NCBI GenBank assembly: GCA_934169775.1 | Contig: CAKPOI010000001.1 | Location: 1 to 64,000 of the forward strand | DNA: 64,000 nucleotides | Reading direction: 5' to 3' | Origin: an uncultured Clostridia bacterium | GTDB taxonomy: Bacteria; Bacillota; Clostridia; TANB77; CAG-508 | Shown here: in pieces, positions 24,713 through 33,276 of the stretch | Numbering within the stretch: position 1 is the first letter of the stretch | How the letters are laid out: each line of letters begins with the position of its first letter | Translations under genes and position numbers: made by a program | The notes under the pieces: model-generated | Told to the model about the DNA's origin: nothing | What the model saw: only the letters and a program-made list of their open reading frames with translations | The model's database searches: none

Positions 24713-26821
24713 CTAATATTTCACAAAAACTTTATTTCCTTTATTTATCTTAATTCTTTCTGTTGGTGTCTGCTCTTTAATTATTATATTTTCTATATCT
24801 AGCCCCTCTTTATTTTCTTCTGTAATTCCCTCAATACTTATTTCTAATCCTACTTCTTTTAATATTTTCTTTGCTTCTTTTATTGATAATCCTGTTATAT
24901 TTGGTACACTTACTTCCTCTATTTCTTCAGTTTCATTTCCCTGTACAACTTCTAAATATGGTAATATTTCGCTAAATATCTGACCTCCAACTGGAGCTGC
25001 AACTCCCCCTCCTTGGTGTCCTCCTTCTCCTGTTGGATTATATAAAGTAATTAGTAAAACAACTTGTGGGTCTTCTATTGGTGCTACTCCTAAAAAAGAT
25101 GTAACATATTTGTTAGTGTTTACACCATCTTCAGAAGTTCCTGTTTTTCCACCAATTCTATAGCCTGCAACTTTAGCATTTTTTCCTGTTCCTTCAGAAA
25201 CAACTGATTCCATCATACTTAAAACTTTTTCTGATGTTTCTTTAGAAATTGATTGTGATTTTATTTTGACCTCTACATCTCTTTTTTCTCCTGTTTTACT
25301 GTCTATTATTTGTTTTACAACTCTAGGTTGAATTAAATTTCCTCCATTTGCAATGCTTGAAACTGCTGTAACTAATTGAATAGGAGTAATTTCAAACCTT
25401 TGGCCAAAACTTATTGTAGCTAATTCTACAGGTCCTGCTTTTTCTTCTTTTAAAAATATGCTTCCTCCTTCTCCTGGTAAGTCTATTCCTGTTTTTTCTA
25501 ATAATCCGAATTTTTGTAAATAGCTATAATATGTATGAACTCCTAATTTTTGTCCAAGCCCTATAAATACTGGGTTACATGAGTTCATAAGTCCTTGTCT
25601 TAAGCTCTCTGAGCCATGTGGTCTATAATATCTCCAACATTTTATTCTTACTCCAGCTACTTCTATTCCTCCTGTACAGCAAAATTGTCCTTGTTTATCT
25701 ATATCTGTAACTAGCCCTTCTTCTATAGATGCTGAGGCTGTTATTGTTTTAAATGTTGAGCCAGGTTCATATGTGTCTGCAATTGCTCTATTTCTCCAGA
25801 CTGCTTGTAATTGTTTGGTCTTTTCTCCTTGTTCTAAATTTGGCCATATGCCTTGTAATTCTTCTGTATATGCTGAATATGGATCATTTAAATTATATGT
25901 TGGATATGTTGCCATTGCCAAAATATCTCCTGTTTTTGGATTCATTGCTACTATGTTTCCACCATCTGTACACTTATTGTCAATACATGCTTCTTTTAAA
26001 TATTTTTCTACTATTGATTGAATATTATAATCTATTGATAATACTAAATCATTTCCATCTATTGCTGCAATATATTTTTCTCCTTCTTCGCCTATTTCTG
26101 CACCTTTAGCATCTGTATGCCTTTTAATCGCTCCTTTGGTTCCTGCTAGTTCTTTTTCGTATTTTGCTTCTATTCCATCAAGCCCTTGATTGTCACTACC
26201 ACAAAATCCTATTATTTGTGCAGCTAAGCTGTTATTAGGATAATATCTTTTTGTGTCTTCATCTATATTTATTCCTGTGGTTATGTTGTTTTGTTCCATC
26301 CATTCTCTTAATTGGTCTGTTTTTTCTTTATCTACTTTTTTTACAATTGTTTCTATTGAACTTCTTTTTGTTACTTTTTTTAATATTTTTTCGTAGTCTA
26401 ATTCAAATAATTCTGATAATTTTTTGGCTACTAATTCTTTTTTGTCTTTTTCTATATTTCCCGGATTTACTGTTACTGTTTCTACTGTACTACTTATTGC
26501 TAATATATATTTTCCTGTACTATCATATATTGTTCCTCTTTTTGGATTTATTGCTCTGTCTAATGTTTGCTGTTCATATGCCATTGATGATAATTCTCCT
26601 CCTTGTATTATTTGTATAAATCCTATTCTTCCTATTAAAATTGTAAAAACTAAAAATGATGTAAATAATATATTTCTCATTCTTTTTTTGGTAGATATTT
26701 CACTTGTTATTGTTTTATTTTTTATTCTTTTTTTTGTTGGTATTTCTCTTGTTTTTTTGTTTTTTCTTTTTTTGGTAGATACTCTTAATTTTTTGTCTTC
26801 TTTTCTTTTATATGTATTCAT
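24713..26821 (-). CDS. Class B penicillin-binding protein with PASTA domain (SpoVD/FtsI type)
   Basis: Transpeptidase that cross-links peptidoglycan during division or sporulation. A very basic ~48-residue cytoplasmic tail precedes one membrane helix (about 50-70), then the dimerisation domain (PKRGTIYDSTGKYIL) and transpeptidase domain with SxxK (EPGSTFKTI, near 355), SxN (SCNP, near 413) and KTG (GKTGTSE, near 557). One PASTA domain (about 640-702, VPNITGLSIKEAKKIL) closes the protein. Position after ftsL in the dcw cluster fits FtsI or SpoVD; the PASTA tail fits SpoVD. A paralogue with two PASTA domains lies at 36.3-38.5 kb. It is separated from ftsL by 79 bases. Confidence 0.92.
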   Translation of the reverse strand: MNTYKRKEDKKLRVSTKKRKNKKTREIPTKKRIKNKTITSEISTKKRMRNILFTSFLVFTILIGRIGFIQIIQGGELSSMAYEQQTLDRAINPKRGTIYDSTGKYILAISSTVETVTVNPGNIEKDKKELVAKKLSELFELDYEKILKKVTKRSSIETIVKKVDKEKTDQLREWMEQNNITTGINIDEDTKRYYPNNSLAAQIIGFCGSDNQGLDGIEAKYEKELAGTKGAIKRHTDAKGAEIGEEGEKYIAAIDGNDLVLSIDYNIQSIVEKYLKEACIDNKCTDGGNIVAMNPKTGDILAMATYPTYNLNDPYSAYTEELQGIWPNLEQGEKTKQLQAVWRNRAIADTYEPGSTFKTITASASIEEGLVTDIDKQGQFCCTGGIEVAGVRIKCWRYYRPHGSESLRQGLMNSCNPVFIGLGQKLGVHTYYSYLQKFGLLEKTGIDLPGEGGSIFLKEEKAGPVELATISFGQRFEITPIQLVTAVSSIANGGNLIQPRVVKQIIDSKTGEKRDVEVKIKSQSISKETSEKVLSMMESVVSEGTGKNAKVAGYRIGGKTGTSEDGVNTNKYVTSFLGVAPIEDPQVVLLITLYNPTGEGGHQGGGVAAPVGGQIFSEILPYLEVVQGNETEEIEEVSVPNITGLSIKEAKKILKEVGLEISIEGITEENKEGLDIENIIIKEQTPTERIKINKGNKVFVKY

Positions 26822-26900
26822 ACAAAAACACCTCTAATAATATCTATTAGAGGCTTGCTGTTTTCATTACTATGATTTTGTTTGTTGTTTATAATATTTT

Positions 26901-27416
26901 TTATTTATTTGGAAATATCCAATCAGCAATTTTTTGTAACCATGTTTTTTCTTCTTTTAATACTACTTTTTCAGTTGCTGATTCGACATAATCTTTTTTT
27001 GGTAGTGTTACATACACAGTTTGTTTATTAGTTAGTTTTTCCATTCCTAATTTTTCTTTTGCTTCTTTTTCTATGTTTTTTATATTTAAATTGTTTTCTA
27101 TATTTATTTCTAATTGTTCATTTTCTTTTTGTATTGTTGCTAATTTTTTCTTTTGTTCTTGCATTTCATTGAATTTTACTGTTATTTGGGAGTTTTGATA
27201 ACTAATGGCTAATAAAACTGTAAAAGCTAATAATGCAAACATTGTTAATTTTACATGTTTTCTTTTTTGTTCTTTTGATACTTTTGGTTGTTGTTTTGGC
27301 ATTTCTTTTACAACTTTTAACCCAGATTTTTTTCTGCTCTTGTTTTTATTTGGCATTTGTTCTTCTGTTTGTACTTTTCTTGGGTTAGTATCATATTGAT
27401 AATAATTTCTTGCCAT
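26901..27416 (-). CDS. ftsL: FtsL-like division protein
   Basis: Bitopic division protein in the FtsL position between rsmH and the class B PBP. A basic cytoplasmic region (1-55) is followed by one membrane helix (about 57-73, KLTMFALLAFTVLLAIS), an extracellular coiled coil (about 76-115, EMQEQKKKLATIQKENEQL) and a conserved-looking EAKEKLGMEKL segment. Sequence similarity among FtsL proteins is weak, so the call rests on layout plus synteny. The ATG at 27416 follows AGAAGGGAGG; an upstream in-frame start would overlap it. Length 171. Confidence 0.85.
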   Translation of the reverse strand: MARNYYQYDTNPRKVQTEEQMPNKNKSRKKSGLKVVKEMPKQQPKVSKEQKRKHVKLTMFALLAFTVLLAISYQNSQITVKFNEMQEQKKKLATIQKENEQLEINIENNLNIKNIEKEAKEKLGMEKLTNKQTVYVTLPKKDYVESATEKVVLKEEKTWLQKIADWIFPNK

Positions 27417-27472
27417 TATTATTTTTTCCTCCCTTCTTTTGTTTTTATTTTTATAAGTTTGCAAAGTTTGCG

Positions 27473-27536
27473 CACAAATACGCAGACTTTAAAATGTTCT
27501 AATAAGTGCTAATGTTATTAATGTCCGCTTTTGTTC
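27473..27536. repeat. Composite repeat, second module only
   Basis: Its last 51 bases (27486-27536, ending GTCCGCTTTTGTTC) are identical to 3998-4048. The copy sits between rsmH and ftsL, transcribed through by the dcw operon. Confidence 0.9.
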
Positions 27537-27542
27537 TTTTCT

Positions 27543-28472
27543 TTAAGCTTTTTCAAAAATTCTAAGCTTTGCACTTTTACTTCTTGAGTTTTCTTCTTGT
27601 TCTTCTTTACTTGCTATTATTGGTTTTTTAGTTATTATTTTTCCCTCTGATTTTGCTCCACATACACAATATGGTAAATCAGGTGGACATGTGCATTTTC
27701 CTTTTGCATCTAACATTGCTTTTTTTACTGCTCTATCTTCTAGTGAATGAAATGTTATAACACATAACCTTCCTTGCGAATTTAAACATTTTATGCAATT
27801 TAATATGGTACTATATAATGGTTTTATTTCATTATTTACTTCTATTCTAATTGCTTGAAATGTTCTTTTGGCTGGATGTCCATCATTTTGTTTTGATTTT
27901 GGTATTGATTCTTCTATTATTTCTACTAGTTCTTTGGTGGTTTCTATTGGCTTTTCTTTTCTTTTTTTGCAAATATTATATGCTATTTTTTTAGAAAATC
28001 TTTCTTCTCCATATTCGTAAATTATATTACTTAGGTCTTCTTCACTATATTCGTTTACTACTTTTTTTGCAGTTAGCTCTTGTGTTTTGTCCATTCTCAT
28101 ATCTAAAATGTTTTCACCTAAATAGCTGAATCCACGATTTCTTTCGTCCAATTGATATGATGATACTCCTAAATCTAATAGTATTCCATCTACTCCATCT
28201 ATATTTTCGTTTTCTAATATACTTATTATATCGTCATGGTTTCCATGTATGTATTTTATATTTTTATATTCTTTTAAATTTGCCTTTGCTGCTTGTAGTG
28301 CTTCTTGATCCCTGTCTATTCCTATCAATATTCCTGTATTTTTTAAGGCTTTTGCTATTTCTTTGCTATGTCCTGCTCCTCCTAATGTTCCATCTACATA
28401 TATTCCGTTTTGCTTAATTTTTAATCCTTTTATACATTCATCTAACATTACTGGTTTGTGTTCAAATTTCAA
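27543..28472 (-). CDS. rsmH: 16S rRNA (cytosine-1402-N4)-methyltransferase
   Basis: SAM-dependent methyltransferase (formerly MraW) acting on the 30S decoding site. N-terminal HKPVMLDECIKGL, SAM motif YVDGTLGGAGHS (25-36), DLGVSSYQLDERNRGFSY, DMRMD, KRTFQAIRIEVNNE, FHSLEDRAVKK and the terminal RSKSAKLRIFEK are all family hallmarks. Length 309 is normal. The start is TTG at 28472, preceded by AAAGAGGT eight bases upstream. Second gene of the dcw cluster, after mraZ with a long 346-base gap. Confidence 0.95.
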   Translation of the reverse strand: MKFEHKPVMLDECIKGLKIKQNGIYVDGTLGGAGHSKEIAKALKNTGILIGIDRDQEALQAAKANLKEYKNIKYIHGNHDDIISILENENIDGVDGILLDLGVSSYQLDERNRGFSYLGENILDMRMDKTQELTAKKVVNEYSEEDLSNIIYEYGEERFSKKIAYNICKKRKEKPIETTKELVEIIEESIPKSKQNDGHPAKRTFQAIRIEVNNEIKPLYSTILNCIKCLNSQGRLCVITFHSLEDRAVKKAMLDAKGKCTCPPDLPYCVCGAKSEGKIITKKPIIASKEEQEENSRSKSAKLRIFEKA

Positions 28473-28818
28473 ATTAATACCTCTTTATTTTTAATTTTTA
28501 AGGTCCTCATGCAGCTGGAAATTCCAGCTGCTTTGTCAAAAGTATATTATTAAAACTTTTGTATTTTTTCGAGTTCTTTTGCAATATCTTCTATTCTTTT
28601 GTTTTTTCTTTTGTTGCTTTATCTTTTGTAGTGTATTCTTTAGTTTTATTCTCTTCTGTAATTTTTTTAATCTTTTGTTTTATTTATCTGATGTGTATTT
28701 TTCTTTTGTTTTGATTTCTTTCGTTTTTTTGTCTTTTGCTTAAAATATATATTAATGAGGATTTGTCTTTTGTCTTTTTTACTTTTTTTCTTTAGTTTTT
28801 TATATAAACTTTTTCAAG
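28473..28818. other. mraZ-rsmH spacer with a GCAGCTGG hairpin
   Basis: This 346-base spacer is purine-rich on the minus strand and contains no plausible gene. A perfect 10-bp hairpin (GCAGCTGGAA against TTCCAGCTGC, 28511-28531) stands about 40 bases before rsmH; it lacks a T-tail and so may be a regulatory or RNA-stability structure. Nothing else is evident. Confidence 0.5.
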
Positions 28819-29244
28819 TTATATACCTAAATTTGCCATGTTTTCTGCGATTTCATCTGCTGATATTTCTTCATCGCATTTTTCCCATGTTTCTTTGTTC
28901 CATATTTCTATTCTTGTTCCTACTCCAATTATTATTGCATCTTTTTCTAAGTTTGCTGCTGTTCTTAAGTTTGTTGGTATTAGGAATCTTCCTTGTTTGT
29001 CTATTTCACATTCTGTGGCCCCTGATAAAAAGAATCTTACAAAATTTCTTGCATTTTTGTCTGATAATGGTAGACTTTTTAGTTTTTCTTCAAAGTTATT
29101 CCATTCTGTTTGAGAGAACGCAAATAAGCATCCATCTAAACCTTTTGTTAAGATGAACTTGTCCCCGATGTCTTGTCTTAGTTTTGCTGGCATTATTAAC
29201 CTTCCTTTTGTGTCTAAAGAATGGCTATATTCTCCCATTAACAT
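28819..29244 (-). CDS. mraZ: MraZ transcriptional regulator of the dcw cluster
   Basis: DNA-binding protein with two AbrB-like halves: DTKGRLIMPAKLR (11-23) and DKQGRFLIPTNLR (about 82-94). Length 141 is normal. MraZ binds repeats upstream of its own gene and regulates the division cluster. The ATG follows AAGAGGTG eight bases upstream; that site is itself part of the array of MraZ-type repeats described next. First gene of mraZ-rsmH-ftsL-PBP. Confidence 0.96.
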   Translation of the reverse strand: MLMGEYSHSLDTKGRLIMPAKLRQDIGDKFILTKGLDGCLFAFSQTEWNNFEEKLKSLPLSDKNARNFVRFFLSGATECEIDKQGRFLIPTNLRTAANLEKDAIIIGVGTRIEIWNKETWEKCDEEISADEIAENMANLGI

Positions 29245-29260
29245 CTGGTTTCACCTCTTT

Positions 29261-29297
29261 CCACTTTTCTACCACTTTGTGCCACTTTTTACCACTG
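29261..29297 (-). promoter_or_regulatory. MraZ-box operator
   Basis: On the minus strand four GTGG units recur every 10-11 bases, three of them as AAAGTGG spaced by CAC and TAGA, followed by AAAGAGGTG at the ribosome binding site. This closely matches the AAAGTG-N3-type MraZ box known from Mollicutes and the GTGG-type repeats of other bacteria. It lies between the -10 box and the start codon, suggesting autorepression. Confidence 0.82.
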
Positions 29298-29304
29298 CAA
29301 TTTT

Positions 29305-29333
29305 ATTGTAATATAACTTTTTTAATTTTGCAA
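29305..29333 (-). promoter_or_regulatory. Promoter of mraZ / dcw cluster
   Basis: TTGCAA (-35) and TACAAT (-10) at 17-base spacing on the minus strand. Transcription would begin about 29298, directly at the first MraZ repeat. Confidence 0.7.
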
Positions 29334-29423
29334 GTGTTTTTCTGAATTTTTATGATTTTTTTATGTTTTTTTTAAAATTTTTAGCTCTTTACTATTTTTT
29401 ATCTAAAAAATGCTTTTTTCAAT

Positions 29424-29560
29424 AGAACAAAATTGGACATTAATAACATTCAAATTTCTAAAATCTCCGTATTTGTTTGTACACGAAATTTGCAAAGCAA
29501 TTATCGTAGCATTGTTATTTTAATATTTTAGGAAGTTCGAATAGCTTTCCTAGAATATTA
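29424..29560. repeat. Composite intergenic repeat, copy 2 (inverted)
   Basis: Reverse complement of the element at 3902-4048 in both modules and in order: GAACAAAATTGGACATTAAT at one end and a TTTCCTAGAATATTA palindrome at the other. It is more diverged than copy 1, including loss of the GCGGAC pairing. It lies between the sortase terminator and the mraZ promoter. Confidence 0.8.
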
Positions 29561-29561
29561 A

Positions 29562-29609
29562 AAAGCTCGTAAATTTATGCTTTTATAAAAATATAAATTT
29601 GCGAGCTTT
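29562..29609 (-). terminator. Terminator of the sortase gene
   Basis: A 17-bp stem with one mismatch, AAAGCTCGTAAATTTAT paired with ATAAATTTGCGAGCTTT, followed on the minus strand by TTTTTAATATT. Confidence 0.88.
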
Positions 29610-29622
29610 ATATAACTTATTT

Positions 29623-30390
29623 TTACACTTCTTTTGCTTTTACTATAAATCTTTGCTTTCCATCATCTGTACATGTTATAAGGGTTATTTCTTTTTTTCC
29701 TTTTGTTTTTTGTTCTAAACAACTAATATCTTCTGGCACTACTGTGTATTCATTATATATTTCATATGTTACTGCGTTTCCCTCAGTACTTTTTGTATAA
29801 TCTGTTATTATTATTTTTTCTCCTACTTCAAGTGTTGGAACTTTACTAAAGAATTTTTGGTTTCTATAGTTGTGTCCTACTATACAGAAATTTCCTTTTT
29901 CATTTGGTTCTGGTCCTGCTAATTTGCATGGTGACATTTTTAATAGTTCTTCTGTTTCTTTTTCTGTTCCTGTTACTCCTTCTATTATTGGATAACTTAA
30001 GTTTAATTTTGGGATTTCTATTTTTGCTATTGTATAATAACTATATCCATTTTCTGTTGTTTCTTTTTTATCTATTAGTGTTTTGTAGTCACTTTCATCT
30101 AATGTTTTTACTTTTAAGTCTTCTTGTGCATTGTTTAATACTACTGTTAATACATCGCTTTGTGCTTTTTCTTTTGCTTTTTCTGCTTCTTCTTGCGTTT
30201 CTTTTATATTTGCTAATATTTGTTCAGATACTTGTTCACTTTTATTTCTTTCATAATTTGTATATATAAAAATGGTACTTATTATTAATACTAGTATTAT
30301 TGATATTATAAAATTAATTTTGTATATTTTTTTCTTTCTTTTTAGTTCAGGTGTTACATATAATTTTTCTGTTACTAATATTTGATTCAT
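29623..30390 (-). CDS. Sortase
   Basis: Membrane-anchored transpeptidase that attaches LPxTG-like proteins to the cell wall. N-terminal membrane helix (about 24-43), a coiled region, and the sortase barrel from AKIEIPKLNLSYPI. Catalytic triad candidates: His173 (VGHNYRN), Cys240 (LITCTDDG) and Arg247 (KQRF). At 255 residues with N-terminal anchor it fits class D or a related housekeeping class; no LPxTG protein or pilin-type substrate is adjacent. GAAGGGAAGG precedes the ATG. It stands alone with its own terminator. Confidence 0.92.
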   Translation of the reverse strand: MNQILVTEKLYVTPELKRKKKIYKINFIISIILVLIISTIFIYTNYERNKSEQVSEQILANIKETQEEAEKAKEKAQSDVLTVVLNNAQEDLKVKTLDESDYKTLIDKKETTENGYSYYTIAKIEIPKLNLSYPIIEGVTGTEKETEELLKMSPCKLAGPEPNEKGNFCIVGHNYRNQKFFSKVPTLEVGEKIIITDYTKSTEGNAVTYEIYNEYTVVPEDISCLEQKTKGKKEITLITCTDDGKQRFIVKAKEV

Positions 30391-30467
30391 TTTAACACCT
30401 TCCCTTCTTTTAAATATTATTCTTTCTTTTTTATTATATCATAATAAAAGCTTTTTGAAAATCTTTT

Positions 30468-30968
30468 TTAAATTAAAATTGATGATATATGAAATACATT
30501 AACATTTTCTTTTAAGAATTTTTGTGTTTCTTTTAAAATTTTATGATCATCATCTAGTAAAATCACTTTATCATATTTGTCTTTTTTTTCTTTCATTTTC
30601 TCTGCTTTTACTATATCTCTATTTTCTTTTGAATATTCTTTGTTTTCTTTATTTATTATAATCCAATTTTCTTCTTTTATAAATGGTACATATTTTCTTA
30701 GCCATTCTTGTTTTTCTTTTAATATTTTTAAACTTTTTGCTAATGTTAATATATATAAATCTATGTTTGGTATATCATTTATTTCTTTTAATATTTCTAT
30801 TATGTATTCTATTGGTTCTGCTTTTTGGTATTCTTCTTCCATCTTTTCCTTTACGTTTCCTTCTGGATAAACTTCATATACAGTTATTGTTCCATCCATA
30901 TCTATAAACATTGCTACTTTTTTATTTTCTCTGCATATATTTTGTATCTTTTTTATAAATTTCTTCAT
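30468..30968 (-). CDS. HAD-superfamily phosphatase-like protein
   Basis: Rossmann-fold HAD hydrolase: motif I FIDMDGTIT gives Asp23 and Asp25, motif II is ILTLAKS near 80, and the terminal acidic motif is VILLDDDHKIL near 138. This pattern resembles small 5'-nucleotidase-like proteins (NT5C type). The ATG at 30968 follows AAAAAGGAG; an upstream in-frame start is less likely. Length 166. Substrate unknown. It is followed by the sortase gene 77 bases downstream. Confidence 0.78.
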   Translation of the reverse strand: MKKFIKKIQNICRENKKVAMFIDMDGTITVYEVYPEGNVKEKMEEEYQKAEPIEYIIEILKEINDIPNIDLYILTLAKSLKILKEKQEWLRKYVPFIKEENWIIINKENKEYSKENRDIVKAEKMKEKKDKYDKVILLDDDHKILKETQKFLKENVNVFHISSILI

Positions 30969-30991
30969 AACATTCTCCTTTTTTATAAAAT

Positions 30992-31017
30992 GGCACAAAA
31001 GTACTAACTTCTGTGCC
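30992..31017 (-). terminator. Hairpin after the broken P-loop gene
   Basis: GGCACAGAAGT pairs with ACTTTTGTGCC (one mismatch) across a 4-base loop, followed on the minus strand by ATTTTATAAAAAA. It is placed between the P-loop gene and the HAD gene. Confidence 0.65.
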
Positions 31018-31026
31018 TTTCTGTTT

Positions 31027-31609
31027 TTATAATGCGTCTGAAATGATTTTATAAATCATTTCATTCATTGCTGAGATCTCTAACTCATCTGTTCTTATTA
31101 GGCTTTTACGTAAATTTACGTCATTGAAAAAATCACAAAAATACTTGTTGTACTCTTTTATGTATTCTTCTTTTACGATTTTTCCTTCAGCTCCTCTACG
31201 TTTCAAAGCGGTTGTTGGTGAAACTATTAGTCCTAAAAGTAAGTCCGGATTTACATTTGATAAGCATGTTTTTTTAAAATACTTGTATTCTTCTAAGCTT
31301 GCTTTTTTTTTCATAAAAAAACTTCCAAGCATAAAACTTGCTATCGATAATTCCTCTGTCAATTAGAACCACTTCTGCCTGTGAATAAGTTGCTTTAAAT
31401 ATACCTGCTTGTGTTACAAAGTGCATCCATAAGTTTGCATCAAATGTTCCTTTGGGTATTTCGTTTGGCAGCTTTTCAGCGGATTCTTCAAGTATCATTA
31501 CTGAATGTCCTGCATTTTCAAGCATGTTGGAAACTACTTTGATAGCTGTTGTTTTTCCAGCTTCTGGTGTTCCCGTAAATTCTACCATAAACGGCTTCTT
31601 TTTCCGCAT
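31027..31609 (-). pseudogene. P-loop ATPase/kinase-like gene split by a frameshift at an A9 run
   Basis: The first frame gives MRKKKPFMVEFTGTPEAGKT (Walker A at 12-19) and continues to VLIDRGIIDSKFYAWKFF; the second resumes as KKASLEEYKYFKKTC and continues for about 90 residues to the stop. Both parts read as one ~193-residue nucleoside-kinase-like AAA protein. The break is at nine consecutive A residues on the coding strand (31302-31311); eight would restore one frame. Codon choice (CGG at codon 2, AAG, CCG, ACG) is richer in G and C than in neighbours, suggesting a recent acquisition. AGGAGGG stands before the ATG. It could be a pseudogene, an assembly slip or a slippage-expressed gene. The partial protein is followed downstream by a terminator hairpin. 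Confidence 0.75.
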
Positions 31610-31735
31610 AGTTATGCCCTCCTAATTATATATTTTTGTTATTAAAGTATACTATATTTTTTAAATTATTGCAATGTTTTTTCTTATTTTTAGAGCTTAG
31701 AGCATAACTTTATTTATAGAGTTGCTTTTATTTTT

Positions 31736-32330
31736 TTATATTATTTTCATTTTTACTTCTTTACCTTTAAATGCAAATACCATTTTTGTTATGTTTGTAT
31801 ATCCTCTTTCTTGTAAATCTTCTTCGTATTTTCTTTCTTCTTTTTTGTCTTGGACATCAAAGTCTTTTATAATTTTATCCATTTCTTTTGCTGTTATGCC
31901 AAAGTCGTCACTAAATTCGTCATCTAATACTGTATATACATCAAAGTTGTTTGCTCCACTAAATATGCTTTCTTTTGCTACTCTTGATACTCCTGTTAAT
32001 ACTGTTTTTTCTAAGCATAGATTATCCTTGAATGTTGTTCCATAAAATATTTTGAAGAATTTTATGGCTTCTTGATAATATCCTTCTATATATGCATTTT
32101 GTAATGGTACATCATATTCGTTTAAAAATAGCATTACTGGCTTATCATAATATCTATTTAAATATTTACTTAGTGTTTTTATACTGTTTCTTAATACTAT
32201 TTCATCTTCTTTATATGATAATATTTCTTTTATTTGTTCTTTTTCAAATGGATATTGTTTTGTCTATATAATAATTTTTTCTTATCCTTATCCCTCTAAA
32301 ATCGCTTTCTCCTATTCCTATTCCGTACAT
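31736..32330 (-). pseudogene. Decayed AAA-ATPase-like / DUF1703 gene
   Basis: Pieces of one PF09820-type AAA-ATPase with PD-(D/E)XK C-terminal region survive in order. The N-terminal MYGIGIGESDFRGIRIRKNYYID is followed by a frame change at about 32265. Next comes a central segment in a second frame with KPVMLFLNEYDVPLQNAY and GVSRVAKESIFSGANN, then an abrupt jump to the extreme C-terminal block QERGYTNITKMVFAFKGKEV. The Walker A region and most of the nuclease part are gone, so at least two deletions have occurred. Such genes are common, often multicopy accessory genes in gut Firmicutes and Bacteroidetes. No CGG codon is at its break, unlike the intact shifted genes. Confidence 0.8.
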
Positions 32331-32335
32331 TTATT

Positions 32336-33202
32336 TCATTTTCCTTTCATTTCATCTGCAATTTTTGCAAATTCTTCTAAGCTTAGTTCTTCTGGTCTTA
32401 TATTTTCTTTTATATTTAGATTCTTAAAAACTTTTGCTGCTTGTTCTTTGTTTGTGAAAATTTTAGTATTCACTAATGAATTTAATAATGTTTTTCTTCT
32501 TTGTGTAAAGGCATTTTTTATAATTTTAAACATTGTTTTTTCATCTATGACTTTTATTGGTGGTTCTTTTCTTATTTTAAATTGTATTACTTCTGAGGTT
32601 ACTTCTGGTGCTGGTATAAAGCTTTCTGGTTTTACTTCTAATATTTCTTCCGCTTCTGCATAGTAGAATACACTATATGTGATTGCTCCTGCTTTTTTGG
32701 TTCCTGGTATTGCTGTTAATCTATCTGCTACTTCTTTTTGTACCATTACAGTTATTGTTTCTAAATCTAATTTTTCTTCTAATAATTTCATTATTATTGG
32801 TGTTGTTATATAATAAGGTAAATTTGCTACAATTTTTACTTTTTTTATTTCATTATCTTTTTGTTTTTCTGTTTCTATTAGATTTTTTAAGTCTACTTTT
32901 AAAACATCTTCATGTATTATTTCAAAATTTTTATATAATGCAAATCTTTCTTTTAAAATTGTTATCATTCTTGTGTCTAATTCTATACATATTACTTTTT
33001 TTGCCTTTTCTAGTAATTCTTTTGTTAGAGTTCCTAGGCCTGGTCCTATTTCTATTATTAAATCTTTTTCAGTTATTTGGCTGCTTTCTATTATATTATT
33101 TACTGTTTCATCTTCTACTAAAAAGTTTTGTCCTAATCTTTTGTCAGCTTTTATGTTATATTTATTCATTATAAATTTTGTTTCTTCTAATATTGTTGGC
33201 AT
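32336..33202 (-). CDS. rsmA: 16S rRNA dimethyladenosine transferase
   Basis: KsgA methyltransferase that dimethylates A1518 and A1519 of 16S rRNA. N-terminal KADKRLGQNFLVEDETV, SAM motif I IEIGPGLGTLT, NLPYYITTPI, PAPEVTSEVI and FTQRRKTLLNSL are diagnostic. Length 288. The ATG at 33202 follows AAAGGAGG; an earlier in-frame start is rejected. It ends six bases before the decayed AAA-ATPase gene. Confidence 0.95.
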   Translation of the reverse strand: MPTILEETKFIMNKYNIKADKRLGQNFLVEDETVNNIIESSQITEKDLIIEIGPGLGTLTKELLEKAKKVICIELDTRMITILKERFALYKNFEIIHEDVLKVDLKNLIETEKQKDNEIKKVKIVANLPYYITTPIIMKLLEEKLDLETITVMVQKEVADRLTAIPGTKKAGAITYSVFYYAEAEEILEVKPESFIPAPEVTSEVIQFKIRKEPPIKVIDEKTMFKIIKNAFTQRRKTLLNSLVNTKIFTNKEQAAKVFKNLNIKENIRPEELSLEEFAKIADEMKGK

Positions 33203-33276
33203 AATATTTTTTCCTCCTTTATTGGATGACTTTTTATTGTTTTTCCTTTGCATATTATACCATGTTATCCTTGATT

